Below, one piece after another: positions 15,668-25,072 of a stretch of 64,000 nucleotides of DNA. The notes beneath the pieces are model-generated. The model did no database searches. It worked only from the letters and a program-made list of their open reading frames with translations, and was not told the DNA's origin. Position 1 is the first letter of the stretch. Each line of letters opens with the position of its first letter. A program made the translations under genes and the position numbers. Source of the stretch: an uncultured Spirochaetota bacterium (GTDB lineage: Bacteria; Spirochaetota; UBA4802; UBA5550); assembly GCA_937872225.1 (NCBI GenBank), contig CALMRZ010000028.1:152902-216901 (forward strand), given 5' to 3'.

Positions 15668-17002
15668 ATGGCTCGGTTCACCCCCCATACCGACCGTGAC
15701 GTCAGGGAGATGCTTGACGTCATCGGCGCAGATTCCGTTGATAAGCTCTTTAACGATATACCGAAGAACCTCCGGCCGAAGTCCTTCGACCTGCCCGCGG
15801 GCAGGAGCGAGAACGAAACCGTCGGGGAATTCACCAGAATGGCTCGCCGCAACAGGACCGACCTTATTTACTTCCTGGGGGGCGGCTACTACGACCACTT
15901 TATCCCCGCTGCGGTGGATGCCGTGTCGTCGCGGTCTGAATTCTTCACCGCCTACACGCCGTACCAGCCGGAAGCTTCCCAGGGGACCCTCCGGGCCATT
16001 TTTGAATACCAGACCATGATCGCGGGTATCGCCGGGCTCGACTACGCCAACGCGTCCCTCTATGACGGCGGCACGGCCCTCTACGAGGCCATCGCCATGG
16101 CGGTGAGGGCCAACAACCGGAAAAAAATCATCATCGACGCGGGCGTCAATCCCCTGTTCAAAAAGATCATCAGGACCTACGTGCTAAATATTGACGTCGA
16201 CATCGTGGAGGTGGACCTGAAGGAAGTCCATACCGATACCGAAAAGCTTGAGTCTCACCTTGACGAGAACACCGCCGCCCTGGTGGTGCAGAACCCGAAT
16301 TTTTTCGGCATGGTCGATGATTATGAAAAACTCTTCGAAGAGGCCCGCGCCATCGGGGTCGTGAGCATCCTTGTGTTCTATCCGCTTTCGCTGGGGATAG
16401 TTAAAACGCCGGGAGAAATGAAGGCCGATATCGCCGTCGGCGAGGGGCAGTCCCTGGGGATGCCCCTGTCCTTCGGCGGGCCCTACCTGGGGCTCATGGC
16501 CGTGGACAGGAAGTTCGTCCGCAAGATGCCGGGGCGCATCGTCGGGGAAACAGTGGACCGGACCGGCCGGCAGTCCTTCGTGCTTACCCTCCAGGCGCGG
16601 GAACAGCATATCCGCAGGGAAAAGGCCACGTCGAACATCTGTTCAAACCAGGCCCTCTGCGCCCTTCGCGCCGTGGTCTACCTCTCACTCCTGGGCAGGG
16701 AGGGGTTCCGTAACACCGCGCTTCTCTGCATGGAACGGGCGCAGCGACTTAAGGATGAACTGAAAAAGATACCCGGCGTCACGGTGCCGGACGGTCAGAC
16801 CTTCAATGAATTTACCGCCGTGCTGCCGGTGCCGGCCGCTGATTTCGTTGAGCGCATGTTTGCGGGCGGATTTGCGGCGGGCCTGCCGGCTTCGGTCTTT
16901 TACAAAGACAAGCCGAACCACCTGATCATAGCCGTCACCGAGAAAAGATCGGTACAGGAAATAGATGATTACGCGGCGGCGGCCCGGAAGGTGTTGTCAT
17001 GA
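15668..17002 (+). CDS. gcvPA: Glycine dehydrogenase (decarboxylating) subunit 1
   Basis: 444 residues. It matches the N-terminal half of P protein in split systems: 'FLGGGYYDHFIPAAVDAV', 'TPYQPEASQGTLRAIFEYQT', 'GEGQSLGMPLSFGGPYLG'. It forms the PLP-dependent glycine decarboxylase with GcvPB, but the Schiff-base lysine is in the partner. The split PA/PB form is typical of many Gram-positives and deep-branching or anaerobic Gram-negatives. Its stop overlaps the gcvPB start (ATGA), so the two are translationally coupled. Confidence 0.97.
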   Translation: MARFTPHTDRDVREMLDVIGADSVDKLFNDIPKNLRPKSFDLPAGRSENETVGEFTRMARRNRTDLIYFLGGGYYDHFIPAAVDAVSSRSEFFTAYTPYQPEASQGTLRAIFEYQTMIAGIAGLDYANASLYDGGTALYEAIAMAVRANNRKKIIIDAGVNPLFKKIIRTYVLNIDVDIVEVDLKEVHTDTEKLESHLDENTAALVVQNPNFFGMVDDYEKLFEEARAIGVVSILVFYPLSLGIVKTPGEMKADIAVGEGQSLGMPLSFGGPYLGLMAVDRKFVRKMPGRIVGETVDRTGRQSFVLTLQAREQHIRREKATSNICSNQALCALRAVVYLSLLGREGFRNTALLCMERAQRLKDELKKIPGVTVPDGQTFNEFTAVLPVPAADFVERMFAGGFAAGLPASVFYKDKPNHLIIAVTEKRSVQEIDDYAAAARKVLS

Positions 17003-18444
17003 AGCATATTTTCGAAAAGAGCGTCCCCGGCAGGACGGGCGTTGATGTCGGCGCGGCAAGCGCCGGAGCTGCCGGCCTTCTTGACGAGCGGTTCAGGAGA
17101 ACAACGGACAGCAGGCTCCCGGAGGTGTCAGAGCTGGACGTGATGCGCCATTACATACGGCTCTCCCAGCTCAATTTCTCAGTTGATACGCATTTCTATC
17201 CCCTGGGATCGTGCACCATGAAGTACAACCCCAAGGTGAACGAGGCCGTTTCGGCGATGCCCGGGTTTGCCGGGATACATCCCCTCATGGCCTACATCGG
17301 CGAGGAGCATGTCCAGGGGTGCCTTCAACTCATCCATGATCTTTCCTTCCTGCTGGCGGAGATAACCGGCATGAAGGGCGTGACAACGCAGCCCTATGCG
17401 GGGGCCCACGGCGAGCTGACGGGGATACTTCTCATGGCGGCCTATCATAAAAGCAGGGGCAATGACAAGAAATACGTCATAGTCCCGGACGAGGCCCACG
17501 GCACCAACCCCGCGAGCGCGGCCATGGGCGGCTACACGGTCATATCCATCCCGGTGGACAGGGACGGCGGCATGGACGTGGACCTCTTCAGGGAAAAGAT
17601 GAACGACGAAGTGGCCGGCGTCATGCTGACGCTTCCCAACACCCTGGGGGTGTTCCACCGGGGAATCTGCGATATTGTCGAGATAGCGCGGAAGCATGAC
17701 GCCATCCTGTACAATGACGGCGCGAATCTGAACGCGATCCTGGGGAAGGCCAGGCCGGGAGACATCGGCTTTGATATCGTCCACATGAACCTGCACAAGA
17801 CCTTTTCAACGCCCCACGGCGGTGGCGGTCCCGGCGCCGGCGTGGTGGCCGTTTCGGAAAAGCTCGTGGATTTCCTCCCGGTGCCGACCGTGGCCAGGAC
17901 GCCGCAGGGGCGATACCGGCTGGATTTTGGCCATGAAAAAAGCATCGGCCCCATGGCGTCCTTCTTCGGCAATTTCGGGGTCCTGGTGCGGGCCGCGGTC
18001 TACATCATGATGCTCGGCAGGGAAGGGCTGATTGATGTTTCCGAAAAGGCGGTTCTGAACGCCAACTATATCAGGGTAAAGCTCAAGGAATATTTCGACC
18101 TTGCCGTAGACCGCACCTGCATGCATGAATGCGTGTTCTCGGCAAAGCGGCAGGCGCAGAAAAGCGGCGTCCACGCCATCGACATAGCCAAGGCGCTCAT
18201 CGAGCGGGGCTTCCACCCGCCCACGATATATTTCCCGCTGGTGGTGGACGAGGCGCTGATGATCGAGCCCACGGAAACGGAATCAAAGGAAACGATCGAC
18301 GGCTTCATCGAGGCGATGATAGAGATCGCCAGGCTTTCGGAAACCGATCCCGCCCGCATCAAGAACGCGCCGAACAACACACCGGTTTCGCGCCCCGACG
18401 AGACGCGGGCCGCCAGAGAGCTGAAGCTGACATGCAACTTGTAA
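16999..18444 (+). CDS. gcvPB: Glycine dehydrogenase (decarboxylating) subunit 2
   Basis: 481 residues. The PLP Schiff-base lysine is K267 (HMNLHKTFSTPHGGGGPGAG). 'FYPLGSCTMKYNPK' and 'DEAHGTNPASAAMGGY' are hallmark motifs. With GcvPA it decarboxylates glycine and loads the aminomethyl group onto lipoyl-GcvH. The start ATG at 16999 overlaps the gcvPA stop by 4 bp. The 3' end overlaps the LipM-type gene by 13 bp, continuing the tight operon. Confidence 0.98.
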   Translation: MKHIFEKSVPGRTGVDVGAASAGAAGLLDERFRRTTDSRLPEVSELDVMRHYIRLSQLNFSVDTHFYPLGSCTMKYNPKVNEAVSAMPGFAGIHPLMAYIGEEHVQGCLQLIHDLSFLLAEITGMKGVTTQPYAGAHGELTGILLMAAYHKSRGNDKKYVIVPDEAHGTNPASAAMGGYTVISIPVDRDGGMDVDLFREKMNDEVAGVMLTLPNTLGVFHRGICDIVEIARKHDAILYNDGANLNAILGKARPGDIGFDIVHMNLHKTFSTPHGGGGPGAGVVAVSEKLVDFLPVPTVARTPQGRYRLDFGHEKSIGPMASFFGNFGVLVRAAVYIMMLGREGLIDVSEKAVLNANYIRVKLKEYFDLAVDRTCMHECVFSAKRQAQKSGVHAIDIAKALIERGFHPPTIYFPLVVDEALMIEPTETESKETIDGFIEAMIEIARLSETDPARIKNAPNNTPVSRPDETRAARELKLTCNL

Positions 18445-19265
18445 GGGTGCGGCTCATACCCCACATGCCCCGCAGCGGACCGGAAAACATGGCGCTGGAC
18501 GAATACCTGGTGTCATGGCACCGTAGCACGGGGCGCCCCGTGTTCAGGCTCTATGCCTGGAACCCGCCGGCCATATCGCTGGGAAGATACCAGAACATCG
18601 AGTGCATCGACCGCGAAGCGTGCCGGGCCGACGGCGTTGACATGGTCCGCCGCATCACCGGCGGCGGCGCGATCTATCATGACCGGGAGCTGACCTATTC
18701 CCTGGCGTGCACCGCCGATGACCTGGACCGGAAACCGACCACCATCCCCGAATATTACGAGATCATCAACCGCTTCCTCATCGTGTTTTACCAGTGGCTG
18801 GGCTTCCGCGCGGTATACGCGAAAGACAGCGACGGGCGGAGCGGAACCGTACAGCACGCCGCCTTCTGCTTTTCCAGCAATGAGAAGTATGACATCATGA
18901 TAAACGGCAAAAAGATCGGGGGCAACGCCCAGCGCAGGATAGGGAAGACGGTGCTCCAGCACGGTTCGATACCTCTTTTCATTGACCGGGAGCGGATAAA
19001 CCGCTATTTCAGGGGAGAGATGGACGGGTCCCGTTTCACCTCCCTGTCCGAGATTATCGGCAGGGAGCCGGATACCGCCATGAAAATACGCCTCCTGGCG
19101 GAGAGCTTCTCCGAAACCACGGGAATGCGGATGTACCAGGAGGATATCACTCCGGAGGAAATGATCGTGGTACACTCCATTATGAACAGGAAGTACCTGG
19201 ACCACCGGTGGACCATGGAGGGCAGGACGGAGGGAGATGAGATCGCAGCGGCCGGCATGGCTTGA
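18432..19265 (+). CDS. lipM: Lipoate/octanoate transferase, LipM-type (LplA-family fold)
   Basis: 277 residues from the ATG at 18432, chosen because the family start 'RLIPHMPRSGPENMALDEYL' follows directly. Motifs are 'RRITGGGAIYHDRELTYS', a Cys in 'AAFCFSSNEKYDI' (C146), 'GKKIGGNAQRR' with K161, and 'VLQHGSIPL'. The Cys position and the C-terminal motif resemble LipM octanoyltransferases more than LplA ligases, whose ATP-adenylation C-terminal domain is missing. Together with lipA next door, this suggests de novo lipoylation of GcvH: octanoyl transfer from ACP, then sulfur insertion. Scavenging ligase activity cannot be excluded. It overlaps gcvPB by 13 bp and lipA by 29 bp. Confidence 0.85.
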   Translation: MQLVRVRLIPHMPRSGPENMALDEYLVSWHRSTGRPVFRLYAWNPPAISLGRYQNIECIDREACRADGVDMVRRITGGGAIYHDRELTYSLACTADDLDRKPTTIPEYYEIINRFLIVFYQWLGFRAVYAKDSDGRSGTVQHAAFCFSSNEKYDIMINGKKIGGNAQRRIGKTVLQHGSIPLFIDRERINRYFRGEMDGSRFTSLSEIIGREPDTAMKIRLLAESFSETTGMRMYQEDITPEEMIVVHSIMNRKYLDHRWTMEGRTEGDEIAAAGMA

Positions 19266-20076
19266 CAAAAAGATAGATTTCCGCGCCTTGCACGGAACGG
19301 AGCACAGGCTACGGGACCTGGGCCTTCACACGGTGTGCCACCAGGCGCGGTGCCCCAATATATCCGAGTGCTTTTCCCGCGGGACGGCCACCTTCCTCAT
19401 CTTGGGAGATACCTGCACCAGGCACTGCCCATTCTGCGCCGTGAAGCACGGGTCGCCGCTCCCACCCGATCCGGGAGAGCCCGCGAGGGCAGCTGAGGCG
19501 GTGCGGCGCATGGATATCCGCCACGCGGTCATAACCTCGGTCACGCGGGACGACCTGCCAGACGGCGGAGCAGGCGCCTTTGCCGCGGTCATCGCCGAGC
19601 TCAGAAAGCCGGACGGACCGGCAACCATCGAGGTACTGGTCCCCGACTTCCGGGGAGACGAAAATTCCATTCGGACTGTTGCTGTCGCCGGTCCGGACAT
19701 CTTCGGCCATAACATGGAAACCGTTCCGTCGCTCTACGGCGCGCGCGGGAACTGCGATTACCGCCGTAGCCTGGACGTCCTGGGGTGCGCGAAGAGACAT
19801 TCTCCGGCGATGAAGACAAAATCGGCCATCATGGTTGGCCTTGGCGAAACCGAGGACGAGGTCTTCGCTGTCATGGGTGATCTGCGAAGCGTCAAGTGCG
19901 ATTACCTGAGCATCGGCCAGTACCTTCGGCCGGGAAAGGGCAACCTGCCGGTCAGGGAGTATGTGGCGCCGGAACAGTTTGAACGATATAAGGATACAGC
20001 CCTGGAACTTGGGTTCCTTCATGTGGAAAGCGGGGCATACGTGAGGAGCTCCTACATGGCAGATAGATATCGGTAA
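19237..20076 (+). CDS. lipA: Lipoyl synthase
   Basis: 279 residues. It has both [4Fe-4S] signatures: auxiliary C34-x4-C39-x5-C45 (CHQARCPNISEC) and radical SAM C60-x3-C64-x2-C67 (CTRHCPFC). The C-terminal RSSY that supplies the serine ligand is also present. It inserts two sulfurs into protein-bound octanoate. The start ATG at 19237 has a GGAGGGAG-like ribosome site inside the end of the LipM-type gene (29-bp overlap). A gap of 59 bp with a hairpin separates it from lpd. Confidence 0.97.
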   Translation: MRSQRPAWLDKKIDFRALHGTEHRLRDLGLHTVCHQARCPNISECFSRGTATFLILGDTCTRHCPFCAVKHGSPLPPDPGEPARAAEAVRRMDIRHAVITSVTRDDLPDGGAGAFAAVIAELRKPDGPATIEVLVPDFRGDENSIRTVAVAGPDIFGHNMETVPSLYGARGNCDYRRSLDVLGCAKRHSPAMKTKSAIMVGLGETEDEVFAVMGDLRSVKCDYLSIGQYLRPGKGNLPVREYVAPEQFERYKDTALELGFLHVESGAYVRSSYMADRYR

Positions 20077-20097
20077 GCAATTCCTGTAACCCCCCCG

Positions 20098-20112
20098 GCC
20101 CCCTGAGGGGGC
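20098..20112 (+). other. Intercistronic GC hairpin between lipA and lpd
   Basis: A 6-bp stem GCCCCC/GGGGGC with a 3-nt TGA loop, inside a C-rich run. There is no T-tract, so it is more likely an mRNA processing or stability element, or a partial pause site, than a terminator. lpd follows with its own ribosome site. Confidence 0.45.
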
Positions 20113-20135
20113 GTTGATAATAAAAGGAGTATGAA

Positions 20136-21431
20136 TTGAAAGAATACGACATTGTCATCATCGGATCCGGGCCTGCGGGGTACACCGCAGCCTTCGAGGC
20201 GGTAAAGCACAACATGAAAACCGCTATAATCGAGCGTGATCCTGCCCGTCTCGGGGGAGTATGCCTGGGCGAAGGCTGCATCCCCCTGAAGGGACTGCTG
20301 AAATTATCAGAAACCGTGAAGGATTACGCGGCAATCCGCGATACCGTGATGAAGCGTGTGGAGCGGATACGGGCAGGCCTCGCGTCGCGCATCAGGACCC
20401 AGGGCATCGAGGTCATGGAGGGATCGGCGAAATTTGCCTCCGCCGGCGAGATCAGGGTCGACGGCGCGCCCGTGAAGGCAAAGCATTTCATCATTGCAAC
20501 CGGATCGTCCCCGAAAAGACTGTTTGATCAGCCCAACGTGCATACATCGGAAGTCATCTTTACCATGGAAAAGGCCCCGGGATCGGTCCTGATTATAGGC
20601 GGCGGCGTGGTCGGGTGCGAGTACGCGTCGTTTCTGAACAATATCGGCGTGAAGGTCGATATCGTTGAAGTCATGGACTCACTCCTTTTCGGCGAGGACG
20701 AGGAATCCGTCCGCGCCCTTGCCAGGGAATTCAGGAAAAAGGGGATCCAGGTATTCGCGAAGACGAAAGTTTCCGCTATCGGCCGGGACGGGGAGGTGGT
20801 CATGACTGGCGAAAAGGAGATGCGGCAGAAATACGACCTGGTTATCGAGGCCACGGGCCGCAGACCCGGTACCGCCGGCCTCGGCCTGGATTCTGCCGGG
20901 GTCTCCCTCACGGACAGGGGGTTCATCAGGGTCAATGAATCAATGCAGACCTCGGCCCCGACCATCTACGCCGCCGGAGACTGCATTGACTCGCCGATGC
21001 TCGCCTACACGGCTTACAAGGAGGCTGAAACCGCCGTCCGCCACTGCGCGACGGGAGCAAGAGGCGGGATCGACTATGGCACGATGCCGCGCCTTGTGTT
21101 CTCCATGCCACAGGTGGGAAGCGTCGGTCTCAATGAAAAAGCCGCCGCCGAACGGAAGATCAATTACCGGGTCTACCGGTACTTCTTCAAGGCCCTGGGC
21201 AAGGCGGTCATGGAAGGGAAGGACACCGGTTTCGTGAAGCTGGTGTCCGACGAGGACCGGGGCACGATTGCGGGCGCCGTAGCCGTCGGCGATGACATAG
21301 CGGACATCTTGAACCAGCTGGCCCTGATCGTATCCGGGGGTGTTCCCATGTCCGCCATCAGGGACTGCATGTTCGTGCATCCGTCATATTCGGAGATTAT
21401 CCTGGAAGCGCTCCAGTACGGGAAGATGTAG
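20136..21431 (+). CDS. lpd: Dihydrolipoyl dehydrogenase (E3/L protein)
   Basis: 431 residues; shorter than classic E3 (about 470). FAD motif 'IIGSGPAGYTAA', redox-active disulfide C43-x4-C48 (GGVCLGEGCIPLK), NAD motif 'IIGGGVVGCEYASFL', second FAD motif 'TIYAAGDC' and the C-terminal His-Glu dyad 'HPSYSEIILEA'. The usual GGTCLNVGCIPSK is changed to GVCLGEGCIPLK, but the cysteines are kept. It reoxidises dihydrolipoyl GcvH. The start is TTG at 20136, because the ATG at 20131 hits a stop after two codons; AGGAG lies 6 nt upstream. Last gene of the glycine cleavage/lipoylation operon. Confidence 0.93.
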   Translation: MKEYDIVIIGSGPAGYTAAFEAVKHNMKTAIIERDPARLGGVCLGEGCIPLKGLLKLSETVKDYAAIRDTVMKRVERIRAGLASRIRTQGIEVMEGSAKFASAGEIRVDGAPVKAKHFIIATGSSPKRLFDQPNVHTSEVIFTMEKAPGSVLIIGGGVVGCEYASFLNNIGVKVDIVEVMDSLLFGEDEESVRALAREFRKKGIQVFAKTKVSAIGRDGEVVMTGEKEMRQKYDLVIEATGRRPGTAGLGLDSAGVSLTDRGFIRVNESMQTSAPTIYAAGDCIDSPMLAYTAYKEAETAVRHCATGARGGIDYGTMPRLVFSMPQVGSVGLNEKAAAERKINYRVYRYFFKALGKAVMEGKDTGFVKLVSDEDRGTIAGAVAVGDDIADILNQLALIVSGGVPMSAIRDCMFVHPSYSEIILEALQYGKM

Positions 21432-21546
21432 CTTCCGCTTTCTTGCTGTTTCGGACGATAGGGTACCAAAAATAACTTGCAATAATTCATGCTGGAAGAT
21501 TCCACTATTACCATGCAACATTGCCAATAGACCGGGGAGGCTGCGA

Positions 21547-23172
21547 ATGAATCTTCAGGAATCGATCAACAATATATTTCCCGATGAGAAGGGCGTCCCG
21601 GCCGAGTTCATGCTGCCGTTCCCGATCATCCAGAAGGAATACCTCGTCAACGGCGAGATACGCCACTGGAACGGCGAAATGCAGGACGTGCTTTCCCCGG
21701 TGTGCTTCAGGACTGCGAAGGGCCCCGAGCAGAAGCTTATCGGCCACTATCCCACGCTTACCGAAAAAGAATCCCTGGAAGCGCTGGAGGCCGCTTCGGC
21801 CGCGTACAACAGCGGCAAGGGCGAGTGGCCCTCGATGCCGGTGGAGGAGAGGATCAGGCGCGTCGAGAAGCTCGCCTTCCTCATGAAGGAGAAGCGCACC
21901 GAGATCATAAGTCTCCTGATGTGGGAGATCGGGAAATCGTACAATGACAGCGCCAAGGAATTCGACCGAACCATAGAATACATGGCGGACACCATCAATG
22001 CCCTGAAAGACCTTGACCGTGCCGGTTCCCGCTTCGAGATCAAGGAAGGGATCATCGGCCAGGTCCGCCGGGCGCCCCTGGGCGTGGTCCTCTGCATGGG
22101 TCCCTTCAATTATCCGCTGAACGAGACCTTCACCACCCTGATCCCGGCACTTATCATGGGCAATACCGTCATCTTCAAGCCTCCGAAGATCGGGGTCCTC
22201 CTCCATCGCCCGCTGCTGCAGGCCTTCAAAGAGGCCTTCCCGAAGGGTGTGGTGAACACCGTCTACGGCGACGGCGCGAAGGTCATTACCCCGATGATGG
22301 CCTCGGGCAAGGTCGACGTCCTGGCCTTCATCGGGTCCAGCCGGGTCGCGGACATCATCAAGAAACAGCACCCCAAACCGCACCGTCTCCGGTCGGTCCT
22401 GGGCCTCGACGCCAAGAACGCGGGCATCATCCTGAAGGACGCGGACATCGCCCAGACCGTCAAGGAGTGCGTCCTCGGGTCGCTGTCCTATAACGGCCAG
22501 CGCTGCACGGCCCTCAAGATCATCTATGTCCACAAAGACATCACCGACGAGTTCCTGAAGCAGTTCGGCGCGGCCATAGCGGCGCTGAAACCGGGAATGC
22601 CCTGGGACAAGGACGTGAACCTGACGCCGCTGCCGGAGGCCAACAAGACGCAGTTCATGACGGATTATATCGAGGACGCGAAGAAGAACGGCGCAAAGGT
22701 CGTGAACGAAGGCGGCGGCGCCGTGAACGGAACCTTCATGTTTCCGGCGGTGCTCTATCCCGTGAATGATAAGATGAAGGTATTCCACGAGGAACAGTTC
22801 GGGCCGGTCATTCCGGTGGTGCCTTTTGCCGACGTCAGCGAGCCGATGGACTACGTGGTCAATTCCAATTTCGGACAGCAGGTATCCATATTCGGCAGGG
22901 ATTCGGGGACCATCGCCACATTGATCGACACCCTGGTGAACCAGGTCTGCCGGGTCAACATCAACAGCCAGTGCCAGCGCGGTCCCGATTCATTCCCCTT
23001 TACCGGACGGAAGGACAGCGCCGAGGGGACCCTGTCCGTTACGGACGCCCTGCGGGTGTTCACCATCCGCACCCTGGTGGCGGTGAAGGGGACCGACACG
23101 AACAAGCAGATCATCACGGAAATCCTGCGGGACAAGAAGTCGAATTTCCTGTCGACTGATTTTATATTCTGA
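21547..23172 (+). CDS. gapN: Aldehyde dehydrogenase, GapN-like (non-phosphorylating GAPDH type)
   Basis: 541 residues from the ATG at 21547, which has a GGGGAGG ribosome site. Motifs are 'GPFNYPLNETFTTLIPALIMG', 'FKPPK', the catalytic Cys in 'SYNGQRCTALK', and the C-terminal 'FPFTGRKDSAEGTLSVTDALR'. The last motif is characteristic of the plant-type ALDH11/GapN group, which oxidises glyceraldehyde-3-phosphate to 3-phosphoglycerate with NADP+. An extra N-terminal 50 residues precede the ALDH core. A different aldehyde substrate is possible. It lies 25 bp before an AOR-family gene, suggesting one operon for aldehyde or triose-phosphate oxidation. Confidence 0.85.
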   Translation: MNLQESINNIFPDEKGVPAEFMLPFPIIQKEYLVNGEIRHWNGEMQDVLSPVCFRTAKGPEQKLIGHYPTLTEKESLEALEAASAAYNSGKGEWPSMPVEERIRRVEKLAFLMKEKRTEIISLLMWEIGKSYNDSAKEFDRTIEYMADTINALKDLDRAGSRFEIKEGIIGQVRRAPLGVVLCMGPFNYPLNETFTTLIPALIMGNTVIFKPPKIGVLLHRPLLQAFKEAFPKGVVNTVYGDGAKVITPMMASGKVDVLAFIGSSRVADIIKKQHPKPHRLRSVLGLDAKNAGIILKDADIAQTVKECVLGSLSYNGQRCTALKIIYVHKDITDEFLKQFGAAIAALKPGMPWDKDVNLTPLPEANKTQFMTDYIEDAKKNGAKVVNEGGGAVNGTFMFPAVLYPVNDKMKVFHEEQFGPVIPVVPFADVSEPMDYVVNSNFGQQVSIFGRDSGTIATLIDTLVNQVCRVNINSQCQRGPDSFPFTGRKDSAEGTLSVTDALRVFTIRTLVAVKGTDTNKQIITEILRDKKSNFLSTDFIF

Positions 23173-23197
23173 TATCTATTCGTCGAAGAGGTCCATC

Positions 23198-25069
23198 ATG
23201 TGCAACGGTTTTTGCGATAGTATACTGCGTGTTGATTTAAGCGCCGGTTCAATTGAAACAGTACATCCCGGGGCGGATTTTTTCAGGATGTACCTGGGAG
23301 GCGGGACAGTGGGGTCTTATTTCCTGCTTAAAGAAACCGGTCATGATACGGATCCCCTTTCAAAAGATAATATTTTAACCATAGCACCGGGCATCGCGAC
23401 CGGCGCAGCGGTGTCCGGCGTGAGCCGCTGCAGCGTAACGGCGCTCTCGCCCCTCACGAACATGGTGGCCGACAGCCAGGCCGGCGGGAACATCGGTCCC
23501 ATGATCAAGCGGGCGGGTTTCGATGCAATTGTCATAAAGGGCAAGGCGGCCAGCCTTTCATACATACTCATTGACGGCGGCACTGTCTCAATTGCTGACG
23601 CCTCCGTCCTTTCAGGAAAAAACGTGCTGGAAGCTCGGGAAGTCCTCCGGCAAAAGCATGGGAATAAAAACGTCAGTATAATCCAGTGCGGACCCGCAGG
23701 GGAAAAAATGGTACGCTTCGCCAACATCATGGCCGACGGCAACGATGCCTTCGGGAGGACCGGCCTCGGCGCGGTCATGGGGAGCAAGAATCTCAGGGCG
23801 GTTGTGGTCAAAGGGGCCGGCGACGTGACCTTCGCAGACCCGGACGCCCTCAAGGAACTGGGCAAGGCGGGGGCCAAGCGGCTTTCCGGATCAGGGTTCC
23901 CGGAAACTCTACGCAAATACGGCACGCCCGGCGTCGTGAAGTTCCAGGCCGAAGGCGGCAATTTCGCCACGCACAACTATTCCCGGGGGTCACATCCTGA
24001 TTACATGAAACTGGACGGGTCTACTTTTGAGCCGCAGATCGGCGCCGGCACCACGACCTGCTACGGCTGCGTTGTTTCGTGCCGCAAGCGGGTCAAGGCA
24101 TCGGCGCCCTATGAGCTGACCGATGCCCTTGGCGGACCTGAATTTGAGACACTGGGGCTTCTGGGCTCCAACCTCGATGTAACCGACGCGGCCGCCGTGG
24201 CAAAGGCGAACGAGCTGTGCAACAAGTACGGCATAGATACCATCACCATGGGGTGTATAGCCGGTTATCTTTTCGAATGCCTTGAAAAAGGACTGATCAG
24301 CCAGGCCGATACGGACGGGAAGGCAATTGGTTTTGGCGATCCGGATGGGCTGTTCTGGCTGATTGAGGCAGTGGCGCAGAGAAGGGGGATAGGCGATCTT
24401 TGCGCCGAAGGCTTTGAGGCGCTGATCAGGAAATTCGGCGAACATACAAGGCCCTTCGCTGTCCATGTGAAGGGTTCCGGGCTTGCGGTCCACATGCCCC
24501 AGGTCAAGCCGAGCCTGGCCATCATGTACGCGGTTTGTCCCATAGGACCGGACCACATGTCATCGGAACATGACTGGCTCCTGGCCAGCAAATCTGAAGC
24601 CTCCATGGGCCTCGGCATCATGGGGCAGGAAGACGCTCCATCCACCAGTTCAAACAAGGTGCGTATGACGGCATATTCTCAGATATACTACAGCATACTT
24701 GATTCACTCGCGCTTTGCATGTTTCCCTGGGGACCGGGCAGCCTGTTCACCTACCGGGACCTTGAGGACCTGGTCCGCTTTTCCACGGGATGGCAGATGA
24801 CCCTGTGGGAACTCATGAAGGTCGGCGAGCGCAGGATCAACATGATGCGCCGCATCAACGCGAAACGGGGTTTCACGAAAGAGCATGACGTCCTGCCTGA
24901 ACGGCTGTTTGAACCTTTTGTGGACGGGCCCAGCAAGGGACGCCATGTCGACCGTGAGGCCTTCATCCGCATGAGGGAAGAGTATTACGGCTTCATGGGG
25001 TGGGATGAAAGGGATGGAAATCCCACAAGGGGAAAACTGATCGAGCTTGGTCTTGATTGGACATTATAA
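23198..25069 (+). CDS. Aldehyde:ferredoxin oxidoreductase family (tungsten enzyme)
   Basis: 623 residues. The N-terminal pterin-binding domain begins 'ILRVDLSAGSIE' with 'YLGGGTVGSYFLL'. The [4Fe-4S] ligands C288-x2-C291-x3-C295 (CYGCVVSC) fall at the same numbering as in Pyrococcus AOR, with a fourth Cys at C507. Family members use a W-bispyranopterin to oxidise aldehydes to acids with ferredoxin as acceptor; some are specific for glyceraldehyde-3-phosphate. The substrate here is not readable from sequence. The 5' half is slightly less GC-rich than its neighbours. The next gene starts 3 bp after its stop. Confidence 0.93.
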   Translation: MCNGFCDSILRVDLSAGSIETVHPGADFFRMYLGGGTVGSYFLLKETGHDTDPLSKDNILTIAPGIATGAAVSGVSRCSVTALSPLTNMVADSQAGGNIGPMIKRAGFDAIVIKGKAASLSYILIDGGTVSIADASVLSGKNVLEAREVLRQKHGNKNVSIIQCGPAGEKMVRFANIMADGNDAFGRTGLGAVMGSKNLRAVVVKGAGDVTFADPDALKELGKAGAKRLSGSGFPETLRKYGTPGVVKFQAEGGNFATHNYSRGSHPDYMKLDGSTFEPQIGAGTTTCYGCVVSCRKRVKASAPYELTDALGGPEFETLGLLGSNLDVTDAAAVAKANELCNKYGIDTITMGCIAGYLFECLEKGLISQADTDGKAIGFGDPDGLFWLIEAVAQRRGIGDLCAEGFEALIRKFGEHTRPFAVHVKGSGLAVHMPQVKPSLAIMYAVCPIGPDHMSSEHDWLLASKSEASMGLGIMGQEDAPSTSSNKVRMTAYSQIYYSILDSLALCMFPWGPGSLFTYRDLEDLVRFSTGWQMTLWELMKVGERRINMMRRINAKRGFTKEHDVLPERLFEPFVDGPSKGRHVDREAFIRMREEYYGFMGWDERDGNPTRGKLIELGLDWTL

Positions 25070-25072
25070 TAC

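Noticed and set aside
21508..22788. 426-aa open frame antisense to the GapN-like gene
   Set aside because: It has His/Arg/Asp-rich low-information sequence and no ribosome site; the plus-strand dehydrogenase has all family motifs.
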